This document shows, piece by piece, positions 1 to 6,749 of a stretch of 8,515 nt of DNA (its first letter is position 1; every line of letters starts with the position of its first letter). The DNA lies in the NCBI GenBank assembly GCA_013153235.1, contig JAADEU010000128.1, positions 1-8,515 of the forward strand. Reading direction: 5' to 3'. Origin of the DNA: Aquificota bacterium (GTDB lineage Bacteria > Aquificota > Aquificia > Aquificales > Hydrogenothermaceae). The notes below the pieces were generated by a model. That model was not told the DNA's origin. It did no database searches and worked only from the letters and a program-made list of their open reading frames with translations. The position numbers and the translations under genes are program-made.

Positions 1-557
1 TGAAACAGAGCATCAGAAAGGAGCTTTTATCAAGGAGAATAGGCCATATAAAGGCTGAGGAAGACTCTAAGAAAATTGCAGAGAAGTTTATCAGTCTGCC
101 TCAGCTGAGAAAGGCCAGAAACATTCTCCTTTACTACCCTCACAAAAATGAGGTAGATACCAGATTTATAATCAAAAAACTGCTGGAAGACGGCAGTTTC
201 AATCTCTTCCTCCCGAAAGTCTCCGGCGACCGGTTACTCCCAGTCAGAATCAGTGACCTGTCAGGGCTGAAAAAAGGGTATGCCGGCATAATGGAACCTG
301 AAGGGGAGATATATTCCCCTGAAGATATTGATATAGTTGTGGTTCCGGCGGTGGCATTTGACCTGAAGGGTCATAGACTTGGATACGGTAAGGGGTATTA
401 TGACAGGTTCTTGAAGGAGACCGGTGCTCTCAGGGTAGGGGTGGCATACGACTTTCAGGTTGTTGATAAACTGCCTGCTGAGCAGCATGATGTACCTGTT
501 GAGCTGATACTGACCCCTACCAGAATAATCAACACAAAGGAGGATGAGAAAAGATGA
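1..557 (+). CDS. 5-formyltetrahydrofolate cyclo-ligase (first base of start codon missing)
   Basis: This is the YgfA/MTHFS-family enzyme that uses ATP to convert 5-formyltetrahydrofolate to 5,10-methenyltetrahydrofolate, returning a storage or by-product folate to the cytosolic one-carbon pool. The window opens with TG followed in frame by AAA CAG AGC, so the start codon is probably an ATG whose A lies just outside. The protein would then be 185 aa, normal for the family. Visible motifs are the N-terminal basic helix KQSIRKELLSRR (residues 2-13), YYPHKNEVDT (45-54), LPKV, GIMEP (96-100) and the signature GYGKGYYDRF (128-137), which forms the nucleotide and phosphate site. An internal ATG at 291 is not the start, because conserved sequence continues well upstream of it. 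The stop codon overlaps the rny start by 4 bp, so the two are almost certainly co-transcribed and translationally coupled. The family call is firm; only the exact first codon is inferred. Confidence 0.93.
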   Translation, partial: KQSIRKELLSRRIGHIKAEEDSKKIAEKFISLPQLRKARNILLYYPHKNEVDTRFIIKKLLEDGSFNLFLPKVSGDRLLPVRISDLSGLKKGYAGIMEPEGEIYSPEDIDIVVVPAVAFDLKGHRLGYGKGYYDRFLKETGALRVGVAYDFQVVDKLPAEQHDVPVELILTPTRIINTKEDEKR

Positions 558-2215
558 TAGAAGTAATAGTCGGCGTCTCTGCACTGGCAGTAGGAGGAGC
601 AGCAGGATTTGCTGCATGTAAAGCGACGGTAGGAAAGGCTCTTAAAGAAAAAGAACAGGAAGCTGAAAGGATAATATCTGAGAAAAACAGGATAGAGGAA
701 GAGGCAAGGAGAAAGGCTGAGGAAATAATAAAACAGGCGGAAAAAGAGGCAAGGATAAAGGCAAAAGAGATAGAAAACGAGGCACTCCAGCTTAAGAAGG
801 AACAGGAAATTATCATTGAGAAGGAAATCCTCAAAAGGAAGCAGCAACTTGAAAATGAACTGAAAAAAGAGAGGGAAGAGCTACAGGCCCTGGAAAAAGC
901 CCTTATGGCAAGGGAAGCCCAGCTTGAGAAAAGAATTGCAAGGATAGAGCACAGGGAAGAGGAACTGGATAAGAAATGGGAAGAGGTTAAGAAATTAGAG
1001 GAGGAAATCAGAAAGATACAGAAAGAGATTGAGGAAAAAGAAAAAAAACTCAGGGCAGCTGAAGAACAGTATTTACTTGAGATACAGAGAATAGCCTCTA
1101 TGACCAAAGAAGAGGCAAGGGAAGAATTAATGAAGAAGGTTGAGGAAGAAGCGAGACTTGAAGCTGCCAAGCTGATGAAAGAGATTGAGGAAAATGCAAG
1201 AAAAGAAGCAGAAAAAGAGGCCAAATGGAATCTTGTTACAGCTATACAGAGACTTGCTCCGGAAATCACAACATCCTACACCATATCTGTTGTTGACCTG
1301 CCAAGTAACGACCTGAAGGGAAGGATTATCGGTAGGGAAGGAAGGAATATCAGGGCATTTGAGATGGAAACCGGGGTTGACCTTATTATTGACGATACCC
1401 CTGATATTGTTACCATATCTTCGTTTGACCCACTTAGAAGGGAGATAGCAAAAGAATCCCTTGAAAGACTGATAGCAGATGGAAGAATCCATCCTGGAAG
1501 GATTGAAGAGGTTGTCTCCAAAGTAAAAGAAGAGATGGAGGCTAAGGTCAGAAAGTTAGGTGAGGAAACCTGTCTGGAACTTGGCTTTACAGATGTCCAT
1601 CCGGAGCTGTTCTACTACATCGGAAAGCTGTACTACAGAACATCATACACCCAGAATGTCCTCCTCCACACAAAAGAGGTTGCATACCTTGCAGGCATGA
1701 TGGCAGCAGAGCTTGGTCTTGATGAAAAGGCTGCCAGAAGGGGAGGACTTATGCACGACATTGGAAAGTCCATCTCCCATGAGGTTGGAGGCTCCCACTC
1801 AAAGGTCGGGGCGGAGCTTGCAAAAAGATACGGAGAACCTGATGTTGTTATAAATGCTATTCTGTACCACCACAATGACGAGCCTGCCAGATATCCTGAG
1901 GCTGTCCTTGTTGCAGCAGCCGATGCCCTTTCAGCTGCAAGACCTGGAGCAAGGAGGGAAGCCCTCCAGTCTTACATCAACAGACTTGAGAAGATAGAGG
2001 CCATAGTTAACTCATTTGAAAATGTTGAGAAGTCCTTTGCGATACAGGCAGGAAGGGAAGTGAGAATCATCGTGAATGCTGAAAAACTGTCTGATGAAGA
2101 GGCTTATATGCTTACAAAAGAAATTGCCAAGAGAATTGAAAAAGAGGTTGAATTCCCTGGCCAGATAAAGGTTACAACAATCAGGGAATCCAGATTTGTA
2201 GAGGTTGCAAAATAA
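554..2215 (+). CDS. rny: Ribonuclease Y (membrane-anchored endoribonuclease)
   Basis: RNase Y starts mRNA decay by endonucleolytic cleavage at the inner face of the cytoplasmic membrane. The 553-aa product shows all four expected regions. A hydrophobic N-terminal anchor covers about residues 3-22. A long Glu/Lys-rich coiled coil runs from about 28 to 230. A KH RNA-binding domain starts near 243, with the GxxG-type core GRIIGREGRN at 256-265. An HD phosphohydrolase domain has H372, H401-D402, H439-H440 and D457 as probable metal ligands. A conserved C-terminal domain follows from about 465. The ATG at 554 overlaps the upstream stop (ATGA) and has AAAGGAGG at 536-543, so the start is secure. 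The length is slightly above the roughly 520 aa typical of Bacillus-type enzymes, with the excess apparently in the coiled coil. A terminator follows directly. Confidence in the family is very high. Confidence 0.97.
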   Translation: MIEVIVGVSALAVGGAAGFAACKATVGKALKEKEQEAERIISEKNRIEEEARRKAEEIIKQAEKEARIKAKEIENEALQLKKEQEIIIEKEILKRKQQLENELKKEREELQALEKALMAREAQLEKRIARIEHREEELDKKWEEVKKLEEEIRKIQKEIEEKEKKLRAAEEQYLLEIQRIASMTKEEAREELMKKVEEEARLEAAKLMKEIEENARKEAEKEAKWNLVTAIQRLAPEITTSYTISVVDLPSNDLKGRIIGREGRNIRAFEMETGVDLIIDDTPDIVTISSFDPLRREIAKESLERLIADGRIHPGRIEEVVSKVKEEMEAKVRKLGEETCLELGFTDVHPELFYYIGKLYYRTSYTQNVLLHTKEVAYLAGMMAAELGLDEKAARRGGLMHDIGKSISHEVGGSHSKVGAELAKRYGEPDVVINAILYHHNDEPARYPEAVLVAAADALSAARPGARREALQSYINRLEKIEAIVNSFENVEKSFAIQAGREVRIIVNAEKLSDEEAYMLTKEIAKRIEKEVEFPGQIKVTTIRESRFVEVAK

Positions 2216-2220
2216 TCATC

Positions 2221-2244
2221 AGGGGAGTTTTCTCCCCTTTTTTT
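2221..2244 (+). terminator. Rho-independent terminator after rny
   Basis: A perfect 7-bp inverted repeat, AGGGGAG (2221-2227) and CTCCCCT (2232-2238), is separated by a TTTT loop and followed by a run of T to 2244. It starts 6 bp after the rny stop codon. It should end the cyclo-ligase/rny transcript and separate it from amt. Confidence 0.9.
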
Positions 2245-2302
2245 ATCAATCTATCTCCTACCGACTTTTCCCTGCCAATCTGCAATTTTCAGCTTTTGTA
2301 AA

Positions 2303-2331
2303 TGAAAACCCCCTTCTGTTTGATTTATAAT
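2303..2331 (+). promoter_or_regulatory. Putative housekeeping-sigma promoter for the amt unit
   Basis: A perfect TATAAT hexamer lies at 2326-2331 in an AT-rich stretch, 41 bp before the amt start. At the ideal 17-bp spacing the upstream hexamer is only TGAAAA (2303-2308), a weak -35 match. No sigma-54 -24/-12 element (TGGC-N8-TTGC type) is seen, although amt genes often have one. The terminator just upstream supports a new promoter here. The -10 is clear, the -35 is not. Confidence 0.5.
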
Positions 2332-2357
2332 TATTAGGTTTAGAGTATAAATAGGTC

Positions 2358-2366
2358 AGGAGGAGG
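2358..2366 (+). promoter_or_regulatory. Strong ribosome binding site of amt
   Basis: AGGAGGAGG ends 6 nt before the ATG at 2373. It is a near-ideal Shine-Dalgarno match and fixes the amt start. Confidence 0.85.
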
Positions 2367-2372
2367 CTCTCA

Positions 2373-3599
2373 ATGAACATTAATCCAGCAGACAATGTAT
2401 GGATACTTGTATCAACAGCGCTTGTTTTGCTTATGTCCATCCCGGGACTTGCGGTATTTTACGGCGGTCTGACAAGGACAAAAAGCGTACTTAACACTAT
2501 AATGATGGTTTTTTCTGCCTTTGGACTTGTAAGTCTTATATGGATTATTTATGGATACTCCCTTTCTTTTGGTCCTGATGTGGCGGGTATCATCGGAAAT
2601 CTCCAGTATTTCCTTTTATCCGGTATAAAGGTTACAGACCCTGCTCCGGCATCGGATAACCTGTACCACTACCTGTTTATATTCTTCCAGATGACTTTTG
2701 CTGCCATCACCGTAGCCCTTATGGCCGGTGCATTTATTGAAAGGATGAAATTTACAGCATGGCTTTTTGTTGCACTGCTGTGGGGTACATTTGTTTATTT
2801 CCCTGTGGCCCACTGGATATGGGGTGGTGGATGGCTTTCAAATATAGGTACCCTTGATTTTGCAGGTGGGCTTGTGGTCCACGAAACATCTGGACTTGGA
2901 GCACTTGTAGGTGCTTTACTTCTGGGAAGGAGAAAGGAGCCTGTTATTCTACCTGCAAATCTGGGGATGGTGGCGATAGGAACAGGACTGCTGTGGTTTG
3001 GATGGTTTGGATTCAATGGTGGTTCTGCCCTGGGAATATCTTCACAGGCCGTTTCTGCAGCATTTGCAACAACGATAGCCGCCTTTGTAGGTGGTCTTAC
3101 ATGGATGTTTGCAGAATGGATACTGTTTAAAAAGCCCACATCTCTGGGTATGTTTACAGGTATCATCGCCGGACTTGCCACCATAACACCTGCTGCAGGT
3201 TTCGTTGACCTTGGTGCGGCGATAATCATTGGTTTCTTAGGTGGTCTTATATGCTTCGTTGCCGTTGTTTATGTGAAAAACAGACTGGGATACGACGATT
3301 CCCTTGATGTTTTTGGTGTTCACGGTGTTGGAGGAATGCTTGGAGCTCTGCTTATCGCTGTGTTTGCAAAACCGGAAATCGGTGAGGTTGCAGGAATTCT
3401 GTATGGCAGTGCCTCACAGGTTCTTCCCCAGATTCTCGGTGTCCTTGCCGTAGGTATATACACGGTGGTGGTAACATTTGTTATATTCAAGATTGTTGAT
3501 GCTGTGGTCGGGCTGAGGGTTTCCCAGGATGAAGAGATAGAAGGTCTTGACGAAAATATCCATGGTGAAAGACTTACAAACGAACCAATAAAATTCTAA
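2373..3599 (+). CDS. amt: Amt-family ammonium transporter
   Basis: This cytoplasmic-membrane channel of the Amt/Mep/Rh family takes up ammonium as a trimer. The 408-aa product is hydrophobic throughout, consistent with about 11 membrane spans. It starts almost directly with the first one (NPADNVWILVSTALVLLM), so the cleaved signal peptide of E. coli AmtB appears to be absent. Recognisable signatures are IPGLAVFYGGL, DFAGGLVVH with D162 (equivalent to AmtB D160) and the first pore histidine H170, and DVFGVHGVGG with the second pore histidine H317. The tail has GLRVSQDEE and GLDENIHGE, the conserved region that contacts PII (GlnK) proteins in characterised Amt proteins. Gating by PII is therefore likely, although no glnK/glnB lies alongside. 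The gene begins a unit with its own promoter and is followed 12 bp later by ymdB. Every key pore residue I can place is intact. Confidence 0.96.
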   Translation: MNINPADNVWILVSTALVLLMSIPGLAVFYGGLTRTKSVLNTIMMVFSAFGLVSLIWIIYGYSLSFGPDVAGIIGNLQYFLLSGIKVTDPAPASDNLYHYLFIFFQMTFAAITVALMAGAFIERMKFTAWLFVALLWGTFVYFPVAHWIWGGGWLSNIGTLDFAGGLVVHETSGLGALVGALLLGRRKEPVILPANLGMVAIGTGLLWFGWFGFNGGSALGISSQAVSAAFATTIAAFVGGLTWMFAEWILFKKPTSLGMFTGIIAGLATITPAAGFVDLGAAIIIGFLGGLICFVAVVYVKNRLGYDDSLDVFGVHGVGGMLGALLIAVFAKPEIGEVAGILYGSASQVLPQILGVLAVGIYTVVVTFVIFKIVDAVVGLRVSQDEEIEGLDENIHGERLTNEPIKF

Positions 3600-3601
3600 A
3601 A

Positions 3602-3607
3602 GAGGTG
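3602..3607 (+). promoter_or_regulatory. Ribosome binding site supporting a TTG start of ymdB
   Basis: GAGGTG, followed by GG, lies 4 nt before the TTG at 3612. No ATG or GTG in the frame fits this site or the conserved N-terminus, so TTG is the likely start. Confidence 0.65.
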
Positions 3608-3611
3608 GGTT

Positions 3612-4385
3612 TTGAAATTTCTATGTATCGGTGATGTTATGGGAAGAACCGGAAGAAACGCCTTGAAGCGTTTCCTTCCGGATGTTATAAAGGAGTACAG
3701 CCCTGATTTTATTGTTCTAAACGGTGAAAATGCCGCCGGTGGTTTTGGAATTACAAAAAAAGTGTTTGATGAGCTTATATCCCTTGGTGTTGATGTTATC
3801 ACCTCCGGAAATCATATCTATGACAAAAAAGAGATTGTCCAGTTTATAGACAACGAAACAAGACTTCTCAGACCGGCCAACTACCCTCCACAGGCTTTAG
3901 GCAGGGGATACGGTATTTATGAGAAAAATGGTAAAAGAATAGCGGTGATAAACCTTATGGGAAGGGCATTTATGGGGATTCCCCTTGACTGTCCTTTCAG
4001 GAAGTTTGACGAGATTTACGAAGAGATAAAAGGTAGCGTTGATTACATAATTGTAGATTTTCACGCCGAGGCCACATCGGAAAAGGCCGCCTTTGGTTTT
4101 TATGTTGACGGCAGGGCGGATATAGTGTTTGGAACACACTCCCATGTTGCAACGGCAGATGAGATAATCCTTCCTGAGGGAACTGTTTATATAACGGATG
4201 TGGGACTTACAGGACCTAAATATTCGGTTATAGGAATGAATCCGGAAGAACCGATAAGAAAATTCCTGACAGGAATGCCTGTAAAATACGAAGTGGCAAA
4301 GGGGGAGCTTCTGTTCCAAGCTCTGTTTGTTGAAAAGACTGACGAAAAAACTGATATTAAAAGAATAAAACTACAAGAGGAGTAA
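3612..4385 (+). CDS. ymdB: YmdB-family metallophosphoesterase (cyclic-nucleotide phosphodiesterase type)
   Basis: This 257-aa cytosolic protein matches the YmdB family (calcineurin-like, TIGR00282 type). The B. subtilis member hydrolyses cyclic nucleotides such as 2',3'-cAMP and influences motility and biofilm gene expression. It has every metal-site motif: IGDVMGRTG with D8, NGENAAGG with E39-N40, SGNHIYD with N67-H68, DFHAE with H151, and GTHSHVAT with H176 and H178. E39, the residue whose change inactivates the Bacillus enzyme, is at the same number. The family is about 260 aa, so the gene is full length. It starts with TTG, 12 bp after amt, and its 3' end carries the ribosome binding site of the HDOD gene 3 bp downstream, which points to coupled expression. 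In many bacteria ymdB follows rny directly; here amt stands between them. Substrate identity is inferred from the family only. Confidence 0.93.
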   Translation: MKFLCIGDVMGRTGRNALKRFLPDVIKEYSPDFIVLNGENAAGGFGITKKVFDELISLGVDVITSGNHIYDKKEIVQFIDNETRLLRPANYPPQALGRGYGIYEKNGKRIAVINLMGRAFMGIPLDCPFRKFDEIYEEIKGSVDYIIVDFHAEATSEKAAFGFYVDGRADIVFGTHSHVATADEIILPEGTVYITDVGLTGPKYSVIGMNPEEPIRKFLTGMPVKYEVAKGELLFQALFVEKTDEKTDIKRIKLQEE

Positions 4386-4388
4386 CAG

Positions 4389-5555
4389 ATGCCTTTAACG
4401 GGAGAGTTTTATCTCACAAAGGTGCCCATACTTGATACCCATCAGAAGATTTTCGGGTACCACCTTTCAATAAAGGACCAGGAGGACAGGTCTGTTTCTG
4501 TAAATGCCCTTGCCGATATTCTGGTTAATGTAAACTTTGAGAAGATAGCCGGTAATTATCCTGTTTTCCTGAAGGTTGAACCGGAAGTTCTGAAACACGA
4601 CATACTGGACTATATACCTGAAAGCAAGGTTATATTCCTCCTGTCCCCTGGACAGCTATCTGAAGAGGATGTACAGATTATAAAGGAGCTGAAAAATCTC
4701 GGTTTCAGATTCGCATTTGAGTATTCGCCGGATTTTGAGAAGGTGAAGGATACTGCAGACTTTATACTGGTAAAAACATCCCAGATAGATTCAAATGTTT
4801 ACCTGCTGAAAGACAGGGTGATTCTGACAGATGTTTACACCCTTGAGGATTACAAAAACTACCTGAATGAGGGATTCAGATATTTCAAAGGTGATTTTAT
4901 CTTTAAACCCTCAACAATTGTTGAAAAAAAGATAGACCCCTCAAAGCTTGCGGTGATGGAGCTGTTTACAAAGGTCAGGGAGTCTTTTAACCCACCTGAG
5001 ATAGAGGAAATCATAAAGAGAAATCCTGACCTGAGTATAAGCCTTCTGAAATACGTAAACTCGGCAGCTTTCAGCTTCAGGAGTAAAATTACCTCCATCA
5101 GACATGCAATATCAATACTGGGACAGAGGAACCTTTTACAGTGGCTTCTGCTGTTTTTATACAGGGCGGGGGAAAGTGAGCCTTACGCAGAGACCCTCCT
5201 TGAGGTTTCTGCAGAAAGGGGTAAAACGATGGAGATTCTTGCCCAGCAGATAAACCTCCCTGATGAGGAGGTGGAAAAGGCATTTCTGGTAGGAATGCTC
5301 TCACTTGTGGACAAACTTCTGGGGGTACCTGCTGAGAAGCTGATTAAGGAGCTTAATCTGGATGAGGATATTGTAAAGGCTATTGTGGAAAAAGAAGGAG
5401 TCCTTGGAAAACTGCTGAACATCGTTGAGAAAACAGAAGAAGGAAAAGTTGGAGAGATTGCTGATACCATAAAGCAGCTGGGTCTTCAGCTGAATGATGT
5501 GATGAGTGCACAGCTAAAGGCATTTGCATGGTTTGAGGAGGTTAATCTGGTTTAG
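4389..5555 (+). CDS. Degenerate EAL plus HDOD domain protein (YuxH/CdgJ-like)
   Basis: The 388-aa product has the two-domain layout of YuxH-type proteins. Residues about 1-190 are an EAL-like barrel, beginning KVPILDTHQKIFGYHLSI where family members usually read like QPI-D---KV-AYELL, and ending with GFRYFKGDFIFKP. Residues about 195-345 are an HDOD domain, with the typical segment SLLKYVNSAAFSFR (Y222, N224) and then SIRHAISILGQRNLLQWL. The EAL half looks catalytically dead: the metal-binding Glu of the EAL motif aligns with H25, and the usual LE-LE segment reads IFLLSP. Cyclic-di-GMP cleavage is therefore unlikely, while binding or a scaffold role remains possible. HDOD domains occur in signalling and motility regulators but have no agreed enzymatic activity. 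The start at 4389 has AGAGGAG at 4375-4381 inside the end of ymdB. The last 14 bp overlap the convergent pdxA. The specific role is unknown. Confidence 0.85.
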   Translation: MPLTGEFYLTKVPILDTHQKIFGYHLSIKDQEDRSVSVNALADILVNVNFEKIAGNYPVFLKVEPEVLKHDILDYIPESKVIFLLSPGQLSEEDVQIIKELKNLGFRFAFEYSPDFEKVKDTADFILVKTSQIDSNVYLLKDRVILTDVYTLEDYKNYLNEGFRYFKGDFIFKPSTIVEKKIDPSKLAVMELFTKVRESFNPPEIEEIIKRNPDLSISLLKYVNSAAFSFRSKITSIRHAISILGQRNLLQWLLLFLYRAGESEPYAETLLEVSAERGKTMEILAQQINLPDEEVEKAFLVGMLSLVDKLLGVPAEKLIKELNLDEDIVKAIVEKEGVLGKLLNIVEKTEEGKVGEIADTIKQLGLQLNDVMSAQLKAFAWFEEVNLV

Positions 5556-6507
5556 TTTCCTCTGCCAGTTTTACCGCCATTTTCACAGCCGAGATAAAGG
5601 AAGATGGGTCCGCCATATTCTTACCTGCGATATCAAAGCCTGTCCCGTGGTCCGGTGAGGTTCTGATAAACGGCAGGCCCAGTGTTATGTTTACAGCCTT
5701 TTTAAAACACAGCATTTTCAGAGGAATTAGTCCCTGGTCGTGGTACATAGCAAGGTATGCATCGTATTTCCTGTAATTGACAAATGCCGTATCTGGAGGA
5801 AGGCATCCCTCCAGCCTGAGACCCTCCTTTTTAAGTTTATCAACGGCAGGCTGGATGACCTCTATCTCTTCTGTCCCTATCTTTCCGCCGTCTCCTCCGT
5901 GGGGATTAAGTCCCAGTATCCCAATCAGTGGATTTTTGATTCTGAATTTATTTTCCAGCTCTCTGTGGAGTAATCTGATAAAGCCTGCAATATCAGCCCT
6001 TGACACAGCTTCAGGAACATTTTTCAGTGGGATGTGGGTTGTGAGAAGGGCGACCTTCATCTCTTCACAGGCAAGCATCATAATGTATCTTTCGGTACCT
6101 GACCGGTAAGCAAGGTAATCTGTGTGCCCGGGAAAACTGAAACCTGCAGACATAACATGCTCTTTGGAGATAGGTAGTGTTATGAGGGCATCCACCCTTT
6201 TTTCAATTATGTGGTCAACAGCCCTTTCAAGGTATTTTACAGCAGCCCTTCCGGTGTTTATATCCGGTTTACCTGGAGAAAAATTACCCCTGACAACCTC
6301 AATGATGTAAAAACCCGGTTCTTCAGCCTCTTCAGGGTTTTTTATCTGTTTTAACTGAATCTTTTTACCTGTGATTTTTTCCGCCTGCTCTACAGGCTGG
6401 ATGGAGCCGTAGATTATGTATGTTTTTTCAGGGAGTTTATCTGCCGATTTTACCAGTATCTCAGGGGATATTCCTGATGGGTCTCCAAGGGTGATGGCGT
6501 ACTTCAC
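5542..6507 (-). CDS. pdxA: 4-hydroxythreonine-4-phosphate dehydrogenase
   Basis: PdxA oxidises 4-phosphohydroxy-L-threonine with NAD in the DXP-dependent pathway to pyridoxal 5'-phosphate; the product decarboxylates and is condensed by PdxJ. It is a cytosolic dimer. The 321-aa protein is normal length and begins KYAITLGDPSGISPE. Substrate-phosphate binding PGHTDY contains H128-T129. The three divalent-metal ligands are H158 (TTHIPL), H203 (LNPHGGDGG) and H256 (AMYHDQG), spaced as in E. coli H166/H211/H266. NITLGLPFIRTSPDHGT is also conserved. The start is GTG, sharing its G with the TAG stop of the upstream DsrH-like gene, with AAGGTGA 10 nt before it. It is the last gene of the sulfur-relay operon. 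The motif agreement favours true PdxA over the PdxA2 sugar-acid paralogues. Confidence 0.95.
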   Translation of the reverse strand: MKYAITLGDPSGISPEILVKSADKLPEKTYIIYGSIQPVEQAEKITGKKIQLKQIKNPEEAEEPGFYIIEVVRGNFSPGKPDINTGRAAVKYLERAVDHIIEKRVDALITLPISKEHVMSAGFSFPGHTDYLAYRSGTERYIMMLACEEMKVALLTTHIPLKNVPEAVSRADIAGFIRLLHRELENKFRIKNPLIGILGLNPHGGDGGKIGTEEIEVIQPAVDKLKKEGLRLEGCLPPDTAFVNYRKYDAYLAMYHDQGLIPLKMLCFKKAVNITLGLPFIRTSPDHGTGFDIAGKNMADPSSFISAVKMAVKLAEETKPD

Positions 6508-6749
6508 TACCAGATAATCACCTTGTTGGCTTTTTCTATAATATCAATGATATCCTCGTAGTCTAAAAGCTTATCTTCAGGGATTTTTATGTTTCTGGCA
6601 ACGGCGTCTTCCCTGCATGCAGCCCAGTTTTCAATTGTTGGAACCCTGATAACCGCGTCCTGAATAAGGATTATCATATCATCAGATTCAAGCATGTCAG
6701 CCTCAGGAAAATCAGCAGGTCTTTTTATCAGCCACAGATTATTTACCAT
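6507..6749 (-). CDS. DsrH/TusB-like small sulfur-relay protein
   Basis: This 80-aa protein belongs by size, context and pattern to the DsrH/TusB branch of the DsrE superfamily. Members sit in the DsrEFH or TusBCD hexamer that passes persulfide sulfur from TusA to DsrC/TusE. Visible features are a short N-terminal strand (NLWLIKRP), a central strand DDMIILIQDAVI (residues 23-34), a segment WAACREDAVARNI resembling the L-EDL-ARG stretch of TusB, and the C-terminal strand ANKVIIW. Its only cysteine is C45. The cysteine expected near residue 20 in Allochromatium DsrH is absent (M19-L20-E21 here), so a direct sulfur-carrying role is doubtful. Its ATG overlaps the end of the DsrF-like gene by 7 bp, with GAGGTGG at 6763-6757 as ribosome binding site. 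Subfamily assignment is moderate because the protein is short and divergent. Confidence 0.75.
   Translation of the reverse strand: MVNNLWLIKRPADFPEADMLESDDMIILIQDAVIRVPTIENWAACREDAVARNIKIPEDKLLDYEDIIDIIEKANKVIIW

Noticed and set aside
529..1269. Long - strand open frame of 246 codons opposite rny
   Set aside because: It is a shadow of the Glu/Lys-rich coiled coil, giving a Ser/Phe-rich low-complexity product, and it has no ribosome binding site or recognisable domain.
2346..2352. Second TATAAA-like box closer to amt
   Set aside because: It has no reasonable -35 partner, and the perfect TATAAT at 2326-2331 is a better candidate.
2245..2372. Possible riboswitch or small RNA upstream of amt
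   Set aside because: The stretch is AT-rich, and I saw no convincing stem-loop set or known riboswitch core beyond the promoter and ribosome binding site.
2795..3229. - strand open frame of 144 codons opposite amt
   Set aside because: It is antisense to strongly conserved transporter sequence, including the first pore histidine region, and its composition is that of a shadow frame.
5397..5407. Small palindrome AAGGAGTCCTT that could end pdxA transcription on the - strand
   Set aside because: A one-base centre cannot form a normal hairpin loop, and it lies in coding sequence well past the pdxA stop.
5547..5572. Possible terminator hairpin at the end of the HDOD gene
   Set aside because: The stem has only four Watson-Crick pairs plus one wobble, the loop is 12 nt and the T run is only four bases.
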